Shown here: in pieces, positions 36,914 to 46,186 of the stretch
Numbering within the stretch: position 1 is the stretch's first letter
How the letters are laid out: each line of letters opens with the position of its first letter
Assembly: GCA_963777515.1 (NCBI GenBank)
Contig: CAVZQU010000008.1
Location: forward strand, 331,611 to 395,610
DNA length: 64,000 nucleotides
Origin: CAVSWT01 sp963777515
GTDB taxonomy: Bacteria; Bacteroidota; Ignavibacteria; Ignavibacteriales; Ignavibacteriaceae
Reading direction: 5' to 3'
The notes under the pieces: model-generated
The model's input: only the letters and a program-made list of their open reading frames with translations
The model's database searches: none
Told to the model about the DNA's origin: nothing
Position numbers and translations under genes: made by a program

Positions 36914-37845
36914 CATCATCTAAAGATAGTAAATCTTTGTTCAATGAAATTAGTAACCTGACAACCGAACAAAGAAATCCTAAATCAATGGACATAGATG
37001 CCCGGTCTACAAAAGAAATCTTAGAAATTATTAATAGCGAGGATAAAACAATTGCATTCGCTGTTGAAAAAGAAATTCCTTATATCGAGCAAGCAGTTGA
37101 AGTAATTGTTAATGCATTAAAATCAGGCGGAAGACTTTTATATTTTGGTGCCGGAACAAGCGGACGACTTGGAGTTGTTGATGCTTCTGAATGCCCGCCA
37201 ACTTTTGGAACTCCTTATGGATTAATTGATGGCTTTATTGCCGGTGGAAAAGAAGCGATGTTTCGTGCGCAGGAAGGTGCTGAAGATTATGAAGAAAATG
37301 GTGCTAAGGATGTAATTGCAGTTAATGTAAATTCCAAAGATGTCGTTTGCGGCATTGCTGCAAGCCGTCGAACTCCCTATGTTGTGGGGGCAGTTAAAAA
37401 AGCAAAAGAGATTGGAGCTACTACTTTATTTGTTACAACAAACCCGCGTGAAAATTTTGATATAAAAGAAGTTGACATTGCAATGTGTCCTTATGTAGGA
37501 CCGGAAGTAATCATGGGTTCAACAAGAATGAAAAGCGGGACAGCACAAAAGCTAGTATTAAATATGCTAACTACAACCGCCATGGTTCGTATGGGCAAAG
37601 TTTATGAAAATATGATGATTGATCTTCAAATGACAAATAAAAAATTAGTCGAAAGATCAAAAAGAATAGTAATGACCATAACCGGAATTTCTTACGATGA
37701 AGCGGCAGAATATTTAGAAAAAGCCGGCGGGCATGTTAAAACTGCACTCGTTATGATTTTGGCAAACGTTAATGTAGATGAAGCCAAAGTACGAATTGAA
37801 AAAGCAGACGGATTTGTGCGCAAAGCTATTGAATTAAAAAATTAA
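36910..37845 (+). CDS. murQ: MurQ, N-acetylmuramic acid 6-phosphate etherase
   Basis: A 311-residue SIS-domain protein: LTTEQRNPKSMDIDARSTKE, GRLLYFGAGTSGRLGVVDAS, ECPPTFGTPYGLIDGFIAGG, SRRTPYVVGAVKKAKEIGAT and a C-terminal UBA-like helical part (ITGISYDEAAEYLEKAGGHV). MurQ splits the lactyl ether of MurNAc-6-phosphate to give GlcNAc-6-phosphate and D-lactate in cell-wall recycling. It overlaps rsmG by four bases, in the place where parA/parB often stand. Two hairpins end the transcription unit. Confidence 0.94.
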   Translation: MTSSKDSKSLFNEISNLTTEQRNPKSMDIDARSTKEILEIINSEDKTIAFAVEKEIPYIEQAVEVIVNALKSGGRLLYFGAGTSGRLGVVDASECPPTFGTPYGLIDGFIAGGKEAMFRAQEGAEDYEENGAKDVIAVNVNSKDVVCGIAASRRTPYVVGAVKKAKEIGATTLFVTTNPRENFDIKEVDIAMCPYVGPEVIMGSTRMKSGTAQKLVLNMLTTTAMVRMGKVYENMMIDLQMTNKKLVERSKRIVMTITGISYDEAAEYLEKAGGHVKTALVMILANVNVDEAKVRIEKADGFVRKAIELKN

Positions 37846-37851
37846 TATACT

Positions 37852-37885
37852 CACAAACCCAATTTCTTTAAGAATTGAGTTTGTG
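37852..37885 (+). terminator. Hairpin 1 after murQ
   Basis: CACAAACCCAATTTCTT / AAGAATTGAGTTTGTG, a long imperfect stem starting seven bases after the murQ stop; no T-run, so it may be an mRNA 3'-end stabiliser. Confidence 0.55.
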
Positions 37886-37909
37886 TATCTTAAGAAAGAC
37901 AAATTTTTT

Positions 37910-37935
37910 GGGGTTCATTAAAGTGAACCCCTTTC
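37910..37935 (+). terminator. Intrinsic terminator after murQ
   Basis: GGGGTTCA / TGAACCCC stem with a 6-base loop and a TTTCTT tail. Confidence 0.8.
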
Positions 37936-37956
37936 TTAATTTTAAATAAATTAAAT

Positions 37957-38742
37957 ATGCAAAAACAAATTATTGTTCTCTTTTTTTTGGTGTTCTTTAC
38001 AAACAATTCTTTTTCTCAGGTTGAAAAATTTCCGCAAGATTTCAAAAACTTTTTTACTGTCGGCGGGGATATTGCTACTGCCCCGCTTCACTTTGATTCG
38101 AAAGATTGGATTTTATTTTCATCAACTATTGCTGTTACAGCCTCTGCAATGGCTGCTGATAACGATATTAGATCTTTTGCATTAAGGAGCAGAAGCAGTC
38201 TAAATGACAACTTATTTAATCTCGATAAGTATTTTTATATACCAACTGCTGCTGTTTCCGTATTTGGAATTTATGGCTATGGTTTGTTTGCAAAAAACGA
38301 TAATATCCGAAAACTTGGATTGCGTTTAGGAGAAGCGACCTTTTATGCCTCGGTTCTCGATGTTCTTTTAAAGGGTATAATTGGCAGAAGAAGGCCCGAG
38401 GAAAATTTTGGTGATGTAACATTTAAGCCATTTAAATTTGATATAGATAAATCTTCCCTACCATCAGGACACACAATTCTTGCTTTTTCTTTTGCCTCTG
38501 TTATGGCTCATGAAGTTGATAACATCTATTGGAAAATCGGCTGGTATTCTTTTGCTTCTTTGGTTGGAATGTCGCGTGTATATCATGATAAACACTGGTC
38601 GTCAGATGTAATTTCAGCAGCGGCAATAGGTTATTTTATTGGAGACTTTGTGAATCATCATTATACAAATTCCGACAATCAAGACACAAATCTTTCTTTA
38701 ACTTTTTCATTTAATCAACTGGGACTTAGATATTCATTTTAG
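37957..38742 (+). CDS. PAP2-family phosphatase
   Basis: A 261-residue protein with a signal peptide (MQKQIIVLFFLVFFTNNSFS) and the three phosphatase motifs: KGIIGRRRPEE (Kx6RP), SLPSGHT (PSGH) and SRVYHDKHWSSDV (SRx5Hx3D). Only a few hydrophobic segments are present, so it is a secreted or weakly membrane-bound type 2 phosphatidic-acid phosphatase-like enzyme acting on lipid phosphates or similar compounds in the envelope. The C-terminus ends with a beta-strand pattern (LSLTFSFNQLGLRYSF) that resembles an outer-membrane insertion signal. Five bases separate it from mfd. Confidence 0.88.
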   Translation: MQKQIIVLFFLVFFTNNSFSQVEKFPQDFKNFFTVGGDIATAPLHFDSKDWILFSSTIAVTASAMAADNDIRSFALRSRSSLNDNLFNLDKYFYIPTAAVSVFGIYGYGLFAKNDNIRKLGLRLGEATFYASVLDVLLKGIIGRRRPEENFGDVTFKPFKFDIDKSSLPSGHTILAFSFASVMAHEVDNIYWKIGWYSFASLVGMSRVYHDKHWSSDVISAAAIGYFIGDFVNHHYTNSDNQDTNLSLTFSFNQLGLRYSF

Positions 38743-38747
38743 CAACG

Positions 38748-41700
38748 ATGAAGAATTTTTTTGATTTAAAAATATTTAATGATTTAGCTTCGCAAATAGG
38801 GAAGGATCGGTCCCAAAATAATATTTATATCTCCCCGTTATTTGGTGCTTCCAAAAGTTTTTTTATAAATCAATTATCAAAAACAGAAAATCAAATTCTT
38901 TTACTTCTCCCTGATATTCAGTCGGTTGCCGAATTAAATGTTGAATTGAATTTAATTGGGCTTAATAAAAAGACAATTGCTTTCACCGAATTTACGCCTG
39001 AATCGATTCAAGAAAAGCTTACAGAAATTTCTAAGAAGAAAAAGCTCATAATTATTTCCAGTTATGATTTGCTGAATTATGAGTTTCCTTCTAAAGAACA
39101 AGTTGAACAAAAAACAACAAATATTCAGGTCGGGGGAGATTTGATTTACGATGACTTGGTTGAGTATTTAAATTTACTCACCTACCAAAAAGATAAATTT
39201 GTTGAAGCTCCTGGATATTATTCACAACGAGGTTCCATCATTGATTTTTGGTCTTACAGTGAAAGGAATCCTGTTCGATTAGAATTTGACGGAGATTTTT
39301 TAGAATCAATTCGCTACTTCGATCCGGAAAGCCAGCGTTCAATTGAAATTATTGATACAGCAACATTGGCAGGAGCTTTCGACAGCAAATCAGCAAAAAG
39401 CTTTACAAACATTTTTGAATATTTAAATAATCCAATAATTCTTGCATCTTCGTTTGAATTAAAAAACTTAAACGAAGAAAAGATAAATGTGTTTAATTCA
39501 GAAGGTGATTCGCTGATATCAAATAAGAAAATCGAAGAAGAGATTCCCGAGGAGGTTGTAAATGGAGACGATGAGTTTCCAGAGCCATTCGAAGATGTTA
39601 AAAATAATATTCAAGAAAGTTTTATAGAGAAGAAAAACTTTCAATTATTATTAGAAAAAGAAAACACAAGCTGGATAATTGAAGAAGAACTTTCAACTGA
39701 GAATGAAAGAATTAATCTTGGTTTTTCTGAAGTTCCTACAATCAATGGAAATTATGAAGTTCTTTTTAACACATTAAAAGAACATGCAGAAAAAAATTAT
39801 GACATAACAATTACTTCTGAGAATGAACTTCAAACCACCAGACTGCATGATTTATTATCTGAATTTAGAGAAGAGCTCGCAGAATTAATTGATGAAGGTA
39901 AAATTAAATTAGAGACTCTTCCTCTAAAAAAAGGTTTTCTTCATAAAGAAGAGAAAATACTTTTGTTATCGGATTATCAAATATTTAACAAACCATACCG
40001 TACTAAATTATCATCAAATAAAAAATACAAGCGATCAAAATCAAAAGCATTTGCTTCAATTAAAAAAGGGGATTACGTAGTTCATGAAGATTACGGAATA
40101 GGAAAATATGTTGGACTTGAGACCATAAAAATTGGTGAGACAAATCAAGAATCGATGAAAATTTTATATAGTGAAGGCGGAATTGTCTATGTAAATCTAA
40201 ATTACTTAACTCTTGTAAAAAAATATTCTTCAAATGAAAACCTAACGCCAACACTTTCAACTCTTGGCACATCTGATTGGGTAAACACAAAGCATAAAAC
40301 CAAAAAGAAAATCAAAGAAGCTGCTCGTGAATTAATAGAGCTTTATGCTAAGCGCAAAGCAACCAAAGGCTTCGCTTTTGGAAGTGATACAGTTTGGCAA
40401 AAAGAGCTTGAAGCATCTTTTCAATATGAAGATACTCCCGACCAGGAGAAAGTAACTGAAGAAGTTAAAGAAGATATGCAGGCAGAGAATCCTATGGATA
40501 GGCTCATCTGCGGTGATGTTGGATTTGGAAAAACAGAGGTTGCCGTGCGTGCTGCATTCAAGGCCGTGCAAGAAGGGAAGCAAGCAGCGGTACTTGTGCC
40601 TACCACGATTTTAGCTGAACAGCATTACAACACGTTTAAGGATCGCTTAACTCAATTTCCAGTGAAGGTTGCTGCTTTGTCACGATTTCAAACAAAAAAA
40701 CAACAAACTGAAATTCTTAAAGATTTAAGCGAAGGTAAAGTTGATGTTGTAATCGGAACCCACCGGTTAATTTCAAAAGATGTAAAGTTTAAAGATTTAG
40801 GAATATTAATTATTGATGAAGAGCATCGTTTTGGTGTAATGGCAAAGGAGAAATTACGATCAATAAAATTAAACGTTGATACTTTAACTTTAACTGCAAC
40901 TCCAATTCCACGTACATTAAATTTGTCTTTGCTCGGGGCAAGAGATCTTTCAATCATTGCAACTCCGCCGCCAAACCGTCAGTCGATTTATACGACTGTT
41001 TCTACGTTTGACATGTTTAAAATTAAAGAATGGATTTTAAATGAATTAAAACGAAACGGACAAGTTTATTTTGTACACGACCGCGTTCATTCAATCGATA
41101 AGCTAGCGGCATACATTAATAAATATATTCCAGACATAAGGGTTGCAATTGCTCATGGACAAATGAAACCGACACAACTTGAAAATGTTATTCACGGTTT
41201 CTTGAATAGAAAATATGACGTGCTTCTTTCAACAAAAATTATTGAATCAGGAATTGATATTCCAAATGTGAATACAATTATTGTTAACCGCGCTGATCGT
41301 TTTGGTCTTGCAGAACTTCATCAATTACGAGGCAGAGTTGGCAGATCAAACCGCCAGGCGCATGCATACTTTATTGTTCCTTCGTTAGGCGGAATTACAA
41401 AAAAAGCATTGCGCCGTTTGCAGGCAATTGAAGAATTTACTGATGTTGGTGCTGGATTCAATATTTCTATGCGCGATCTGGAAATTAGAGGTGCAGGAAA
41501 TTTATTGGGAACAGAACAAACCGGATTTATAAATGATGTTGGTTTTGATCTTTATGTTAAGATGATTAACGAGGCTGTTGAAGAATTGAAGTACCAGGAA
41601 TTCAAAGAAGTATTTAAGTCATTGCCGAAGCATGAAGAAAGAACGGAACCGACAATTGATACGTATTTTGAAATTGGCATTCCGGAAACATACATGCCCG

Positions 41701-42149
41701 AACAAATGGACAGATTAAATTTCTACACTTCTCTGTATTCAATAAAATCTTTGGAAGAGTTGAATGAGTTAACAGATGAAATGCTGGACCGTTTTGGCCC
41801 TTTGCCTGTTTTAGTTGAACGATTAATCTCGGCAGCTAAATTAAAATATCATGCTTCCTATGCACTATTCCAGCGGGTTATAATTCAACGCAAAAATATA
41901 TTCTTAATTCTTCCCCGCGGTGAAAAAGAAGATTACTATAAATTTAAATTTGTTGAACTCATGCGTTTTATAATGGATGAATATAAAGACAAAGTTAAAT
42001 TCAATCAGCAAAAAACAACGATGAAGTTAGTTATTACAAACAACTTTGAAACACCGGAAAAAATATTTGAGTTTTTAATTTCATTCAGCCAGGAAGTGAT
42101 TGACTTATTTGGTGTTGAAATAAAAACAGAAGAATCTATGGTCCAATAA
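38748..42149 (+). CDS. mfd: Mfd, transcription-repair coupling factor
   Basis: An intact 1133-residue protein. The UvrB-homologous N-terminal part has FVEAPGYYSQRGSIIDFWSY; the RNA-polymerase-interacting CarD-like domain is KKGDYVVHEDYGIGKYVGLE; the RecG-like translocase has Walker A DVGFGKTEVAVRAAF, the DEEH box IIDEEHRFGVMAKEKL, TLTATPIPRTLNLSL and the TRG-type region RGRVGRSNRQAHAYF; the C-terminal D7 domain follows. Mfd pushes stalled RNA polymerase off lesions and recruits UvrA. An acidic linker (about residues 255-290, EEEIPEEVVNGDDEFPEP) is more extended than usual. The frame is unbroken despite its length, unlike its neighbours. Confidence 0.96.
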   Translation: MKNFFDLKIFNDLASQIGKDRSQNNIYISPLFGASKSFFINQLSKTENQILLLLPDIQSVAELNVELNLIGLNKKTIAFTEFTPESIQEKLTEISKKKKLIIISSYDLLNYEFPSKEQVEQKTTNIQVGGDLIYDDLVEYLNLLTYQKDKFVEAPGYYSQRGSIIDFWSYSERNPVRLEFDGDFLESIRYFDPESQRSIEIIDTATLAGAFDSKSAKSFTNIFEYLNNPIILASSFELKNLNEEKINVFNSEGDSLISNKKIEEEIPEEVVNGDDEFPEPFEDVKNNIQESFIEKKNFQLLLEKENTSWIIEEELSTENERINLGFSEVPTINGNYEVLFNTLKEHAEKNYDITITSENELQTTRLHDLLSEFREELAELIDEGKIKLETLPLKKGFLHKEEKILLLSDYQIFNKPYRTKLSSNKKYKRSKSKAFASIKKGDYVVHEDYGIGKYVGLETIKIGETNQESMKILYSEGGIVYVNLNYLTLVKKYSSNENLTPTLSTLGTSDWVNTKHKTKKKIKEAARELIELYAKRKATKGFAFGSDTVWQKELEASFQYEDTPDQEKVTEEVKEDMQAENPMDRLICGDVGFGKTEVAVRAAFKAVQEGKQAAVLVPTTILAEQHYNTFKDRLTQFPVKVAALSRFQTKKQQTEILKDLSEGKVDVVIGTHRLISKDVKFKDLGILIIDEEHRFGVMAKEKLRSIKLNVDTLTLTATPIPRTLNLSLLGARDLSIIATPPPNRQSIYTTVSTFDMFKIKEWILNELKRNGQVYFVHDRVHSIDKLAAYINKYIPDIRVAIAHGQMKPTQLENVIHGFLNRKYDVLLSTKIIESGIDIPNVNTIIVNRADRFGLAELHQLRGRVGRSNRQAHAYFIVPSLGGITKKALRRLQAIEEFTDVGAGFNISMRDLEIRGAGNLLGTEQTGFINDVGFDLYVKMINEAVEELKYQEFKEVFKSLPKHEERTEPTIDTYFEIGIPETYMPEQMDRLNFYTSLYSIKSLEELNELTDEMLDRFGPLPVLVERLISAAKLKYHASYALFQRVIIQRKNIFLILPRGEKEDYYKFKFVELMRFIMDEYKDKVKFNQQKTTMKLVITNNFETPEKIFEFLISFSQEVIDLFGVEIKTEESMVQ

Positions 42150-42165
42150 TAAGCATAACAATGTC

Positions 42166-42714
42166 TTACTTTTTCACTTCTGTTTTTTGATCCGGCACAA
42201 AATCCAGCACAATGGAATTCATACAAAATCGTTTATAAGTTGGAGGCGGACCGTCATCAAAAACATGTCCCAGATGAGCGCCGCATCTTCCGCACATAAC
42301 TTCGGTTCTATCCATTCCATAAGAGGAATCATGTTCGTAAATAACACTGTTTTTTCTTATCGGTTCAAAAAAGCTTGGCCAGCCGCAGCCGCTTGCAAAC
42401 CATGAATCAGATCTAAATAATGCATTGCCGCATGCAGCACAGTAATAAGTTCCCTTTTTCGTTTCATCCCAGTATTTCCCTGTATAAGCTCTTTCCGTGG
42501 CTTTCTTTCTTGCGACTTCGTACATATCATGCGGTAGAATTTTTTTCCATTCAGAGTCAGGCAAATCTAATTTAGTGGTATCTGTTCTTGAGTAATAAGG
42601 ATTATTGGGGTGTGTGTCGTTCATGATATTTCCATTCTTATTGTTTGTCTGTGCAAACTTTTGACAGCTAATTAAAAATACAATAGCTAATAATATTAAA
42701 ATAGTTCGATTCAT
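42166..42714 (-). CDS. msrB: MsrB, peptide-methionine (R)-S-oxide reductase (exported)
   Basis: A 182-residue protein with a lipobox-like leader (MNRTILILLAIVFLISC), so it is probably an envelope lipoprotein. The MsrB domain has the zinc ligands CAACG and CGRCG, the GCGWPSFFEPI active-site strand and the catalytic Cys in RFCMNS. It reduces the R-epimer of methionine sulfoxide. Export implies repair of envelope proteins. It is convergent with mfd (stop codons 16 bp apart). Confidence 0.93.
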   Translation of the reverse strand: MNRTILILLAIVFLISCQKFAQTNNKNGNIMNDTHPNNPYYSRTDTTKLDLPDSEWKKILPHDMYEVARKKATERAYTGKYWDETKKGTYYCAACGNALFRSDSWFASGCGWPSFFEPIRKNSVIYEHDSSYGMDRTEVMCGRCGAHLGHVFDDGPPPTYKRFCMNSIVLDFVPDQKTEVKK

Positions 42715-42742
42715 AGTAGATTATTAAAAAATATTGAAATAA

Positions 42743-42850
42743 AAAATCCGGTTATATCCGCTTAATCCGTAATATCCGTGGCCTATTGCGTTTAAAATCA
42801 ATGGAACACGGAAAAACACGGAGGCAACTGATAAACACGGATAATTGCAT
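42743..42850. repeat. Interspersed CCGTAATATCCGTGG-type repeat
   Basis: Repeated short words TCCGGTTATATCCGCTTAAT, CCGTAATATCCGTGG and CACGGAAAAACACGGAGGC, partly complementary, between msrB and the NAT gene. Repeats of this style are frequent in low-G+C environmental bacteria; they have no ORF. Nothing else is visible between 42715 and 43001. Confidence 0.55.
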
Positions 42851-43001
42851 TTATCTATTACAACTTTATACAAATAAAGGAAAATATTCATCACAAACAA
42901 AGCAAAATTTATTCACGGAATTGTTACAAATTAGGTGTAGTATTTAATTCTGATTTTAAATATTATTCATTTTTAATTTTCAAAAAATTAAATCTATTTA
43001 C

Positions 43002-43793
43002 ATGAATTTAAATTCTTACTTAAAAAGATTAGGTGTAGCTGAAGTTAAGCATCCCTCACTTGGATTTTTAACCGAACTTCAAAGTCAACATATACAGTCA
43101 ATTCCTTTTGAGGATCTTGATATTCCTGACAGGGCAAGAATAGAATTAAACCTTAGAAAAATATATAACAAAATAATTCCCACAAAACGCGGCGGCTTTT
43201 GTTATGAATTAAATGGATTATTTCACTGGCTGCTTACAAAGTTGGGATACAAAGTAGATATGCTATCGGCAAAGGTTTATAATAATCAGAAAAAAGAATT
43301 CGGTCCCGAATTCGACCACATGGCTTTGCTTGTTCATCTAAAAAAAGGACTTCTTGATAAAGATTTTCTTGTAGATGTTGGTTTTGGCGATTCCTTTAGG
43401 GCCCCAATTGAAATGCCTAATGGAAAAGTGGAAGATGTCAGCGGCAAATATAGGATAATAAATAGGAAAAATAATTTATATGAACTTCAAAAAAAATTAG
43501 AAGGGCATTGGGCTGCACAATATTGCTTTACAACTATTCCTCAAAAGTTTGAGAATTTTAAAGATATGTGCGCATTTCAACAGGAAGATTCCGAATCGCA
43601 TTTTAGAACCAGGATGATTTGTACAATTGCTACTGAAAATGGAAGGGTCACTTTAAGCAACAATTCACTGACAATTACAGAGAATAATTCAAAAACAAAA
43701 CTTGAGTTTGACGGAGAGATTGAATTTTATTATTTGCTTAAAAAGTATTTTGATATAGAGCTTCAGCCGCTAAATATTAAAAAAGAATTATAA
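43002..43793 (+). CDS. Arylamine N-acetyltransferase (NAT)
   Basis: In 263 residues: LQSQHIQSIPFEDLDIPDR, the catalytic Cys67 in RGGFCYELNGLFHWLL, His106 in FDHMALLV and Asp125 in DVGFGD, the complete Cys-His-Asp triad. NATs transfer acetyl from CoA to arylamines and hydrazines. It stands alone and ends at a bidirectional terminator. The physiological substrate in this organism is unknown. Confidence 0.92.
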   Translation: MNLNSYLKRLGVAEVKHPSLGFLTELQSQHIQSIPFEDLDIPDRARIELNLRKIYNKIIPTKRGGFCYELNGLFHWLLTKLGYKVDMLSAKVYNNQKKEFGPEFDHMALLVHLKKGLLDKDFLVDVGFGDSFRAPIEMPNGKVEDVSGKYRIINRKNNLYELQKKLEGHWAAQYCFTTIPQKFENFKDMCAFQQEDSESHFRTRMICTIATENGRVTLSNNSLTITENNSKTKLEFDGEIEFYYLLKKYFDIELQPLNIKKEL

Positions 43794-43798
43794 AAAAA

Positions 43799-43820
43799 GC
43801 AGACCCAATTTTGAGTCTGC
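43799..43820. terminator. Bidirectional intrinsic terminator
   Basis: GCAGACCCA / TGAGTCTGC stem (one mismatch) preceded by an A-run and followed by CTAAAATTT, between the convergent NAT gene and the gene at 43843. Confidence 0.7.
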
Positions 43821-43842
43821 CTAAAATTTATTTACGAAAAAA

Positions 43843-44664
43843 TTATTTCAATTCTTTCAGCCAGGCTTCTGCATATTTTCTACCTGCATCTACAGTTTCT
43901 TTCCCAACTCTGTAGAAGAGTTTCCATTCGTAAGGTTTTCTTTCATACACTGTGCTTGCAAATAGCTTTTTTCCATCTTCGTCATCAATAAGTTTGGCGT
44001 TATAATCAACATCTTTTGAAGCATCTAAAAATGCCTGCAGCCATTTTTTTATCATCGGTTTTGGATTATTGGGATATTCTTTTTCCCATTCAGCAACTTT
44101 TGCATTATATTCTGTCATTTGCTGTTGATAGCCTTGTTGCATCATTTTATCCATGTCTGAATTATACATAGAATTATTAGGATCATCTAAATCCTTTAAC
44201 TGATCTTGAAATGATTTTATGGTTTCATCAAACGTTGCTTGCTGATCTTTGGGCATTGCTGCCTTTGTTTTCTTTAGATTCTCTATTCCTTCTTCCAAAG
44301 ATTTTTTTTGAGCTTCTTTCATTTCATTTGCCGTCTGAGGTTTTTCCGGAGGAGTAGGTTTCTGCTCTTCTTTATATTGTTTGTACTTTTGTAAAAAATC
44401 ATCCGAAGCAACATACGATTTAACGTAATTTCCAATTACAGACACTAATGCTGCTTTGTCCTTGGATGCAAGATCCTTTAGTTTAAGTGGATTTGGATAA
44501 TAAAATGAAGGGCCGGTGCTGTTATTGAATATCATGCCCTTTGCACCATCATCAGAAAATTGAATTTGTTTTAGGATATCCTGCATTTTTTGATTTATCA
44601 CCCGGCTAATAGTAAAACCGAAAAGTAAAAAAAGAACGGGGATTACCACTAATAATTTTTTCAT
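43843..44664 (-). CDS. Hypothetical envelope protein with coiled coil, 273 aa
   Basis: The ATG at 44664 has GGAAAC ten bases upstream and starts a signal anchor (MKKLLVVIPVLFLLFGFTIS). The mature part is mostly helical and highly charged: a Lys/Glu-rich region with proline spacers (EEQKPTPPEKPQTANEM), a coiled-coil-like EAQKKSLEEGIENLKKTKAA, and a compact C-terminal part (YERKPYEWKLFYRVGKETVD). I do not recognise the family. It is followed on the strand by nothing closely spaced. Confidence 0.65.
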   Translation of the reverse strand: MKKLLVVIPVLFLLFGFTISRVINQKMQDILKQIQFSDDGAKGMIFNNSTGPSFYYPNPLKLKDLASKDKAALVSVIGNYVKSYVASDDFLQKYKQYKEEQKPTPPEKPQTANEMKEAQKKSLEEGIENLKKTKAAMPKDQQATFDETIKSFQDQLKDLDDPNNSMYNSDMDKMMQQGYQQQMTEYNAKVAEWEKEYPNNPKPMIKKWLQAFLDASKDVDYNAKLIDDEDGKKLFASTVYERKPYEWKLFYRVGKETVDAGRKYAEAWLKELK

Positions 44665-44804
44665 AAATGTTTCCTTTTTCATTAAATTTTTTTTGAAGCA
44701 AAGAAATGTCGATAAAGGCAAGTAGATAGGCAATAGAACGAATTGGCTATTTTAAAATAGGCTTAGTTTGTTTGGCAATATTTACATTCAATTTTAACTA
44801 ATGG

Positions 44805-45152
44805 CTATTTGAAATATTTAAACCAAAAGGCTATTCCGCCGAAAATAGCAAAAAAACTTGCAGTTAAAATTACAGTATTCCTTTCCAACCTTTTTTGTGT
44901 CTCGCAAAGGCTAGTTAAATTTTTGTCATTAAGCAAGACATATCCCTTTTGTGAAATCAACTTTTTCCATTTACGAATAGCTGCAGAATTCAAATAATTA
45001 GGGCGGGGTTTCCCAAGTTCTTCCCATTTCATCGGATGATAAAGCGTTAAATATTTAACAATTTTCTTTCCTTTATAAAAAGAATATATCCAGAAAGAAT
45101 GTACAATACAAAGATAGATGATACCAATTATCTCTATTATTGGATTTTTCAT
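44805..45152 (-). CDS. Two-span membrane protein, 115 aa (UspB-like topology)
   Basis: One transmembrane helix is at each end (IIEIIGIIYLCIVHSFWIY and TVILTASFFAIFGGIAFWF) with a charged middle (LYHPMKWEELGKPRPNYLNS, AAIRKWKKLISQKG). This layout and the ERNTVILTASFF stretch resemble UspB, a small membrane protein of stationary-phase stress, but the similarity is weak and may reflect topology only. Function unknown. Confidence 0.55.
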   Translation of the reverse strand: MKNPIIEIIGIIYLCIVHSFWIYSFYKGKKIVKYLTLYHPMKWEELGKPRPNYLNSAAIRKWKKLISQKGYVLLNDKNLTSLCETQKRLERNTVILTASFFAIFGGIAFWFKYFK

Positions 45153-45224
45153 TTTCTTTTGTGCAGTATTTTTATTTCATGGTCTCTTTAGAAAATTGAA
45201 TTAGAGAATTTAAAAGAATATAAA

Positions 45225-45971
45225 TCATTGTTCAGTTCTTTTTATACAAGGCTCCCAATTATCAGGAATAGGTTCAAGCCTTTCAAGAGGTGTTATCATA
45301 AAAGAAAGATCATGATTCATCTTAAGTGCTTTGTTATCATTACCCATGACAAATTCTATTTTTATATTACTAAATGAATCTGAATAAGTAAAAACTTTAT
45401 CACTTTCTGATTTCATCCACCATGGAGATGCATCACCCCAAAGAGCCCCAATAACTAAATAACCATCGCATGATTTCCTAACCCATAATCGGCGGGTTTT
45501 ATTGGTTTCATTCGGATCACCATAAATCCCTGTAAAACGATCCAAATCATTACGAGCTTTTCCGAAATCATGTTCTGGCTTTTCTTTACTTTTAAATTTT
45601 TCCTTTTTGTTAGTGTTCTTTTCATTTTTATCATTTTGTTCCCCGGATTTAGTCATTACGTTCATTTTACTTAAATTGGATGAAACAATATCCTTTATAA
45701 ATGGAGATGCAATAGCCATTACAGCGCCTGCTGCTTCAAGATTGCCCGCTTTAGAATAATCTCTGCTAAGATTTGAAATAGCTTTCATATCAACTTTGTA
45801 TAAGTCCTTATGAGATTTATATTGGTCGGCAAAATATTTTTTTGCGGTTTCAATTCCCTGGGTATCAATTTCTTTTTTAATTTCATCTGCTAAAGAGGTT
45901 TTGTTCTGTGCAATAACTATTGAGGAAGATACTATGAATATTACGGTAAGTAAATAAAAAAGCATTTTCAT
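45225..45971 (-). CDS. Hypothetical secreted protein, 248 aa
   Basis: A signal peptide (MKMLFYLLTVIFIVSSSIVIAQ) is followed by a helical, TPR-like first half (EIDTQGIETAKKYFADQYKS, SRDYSKAGNLEAAGAVMAIA), a Lys/Asn-rich linker (NDKNEKNTNKKEKFKSKEK), and a beta-rich second half (LDRFTGIYGDPNETNKTRRL, WWMKSESDKVFTYSDSFSNI) of the kind appended to some serine hydrolases. No enzymatic motif is seen. An unassigned periplasmic protein. No gene lies in 45972-46186. Confidence 0.6.
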   Translation of the reverse strand: MKMLFYLLTVIFIVSSSIVIAQNKTSLADEIKKEIDTQGIETAKKYFADQYKSHKDLYKVDMKAISNLSRDYSKAGNLEAAGAVMAIASPFIKDIVSSNLSKMNVMTKSGEQNDKNEKNTNKKEKFKSKEKPEHDFGKARNDLDRFTGIYGDPNETNKTRRLWVRKSCDGYLVIGALWGDASPWWMKSESDKVFTYSDSFSNIKIEFVMGNDNKALKMNHDLSFMITPLERLEPIPDNWEPCIKRTEQ

Positions 45972-46186
45972 ATTTATTCCTTTCTAATTACTTCGTCAAT
46001 GAATGTTATTAATTTCATAAGGGAAAGTGCGTTACGCTAATTATAGTAACATAATTATTTAAGAATTACCAGTATCTTTGCCTATTAAAATTTACATTTA
46101 ATTATCGATTTGAAAGAGGCATTCTGTTTTAAAATAACTTCAATGATTAACCATAGTTTTTGGCAGCACTAATCTTAAAAGTTTGA

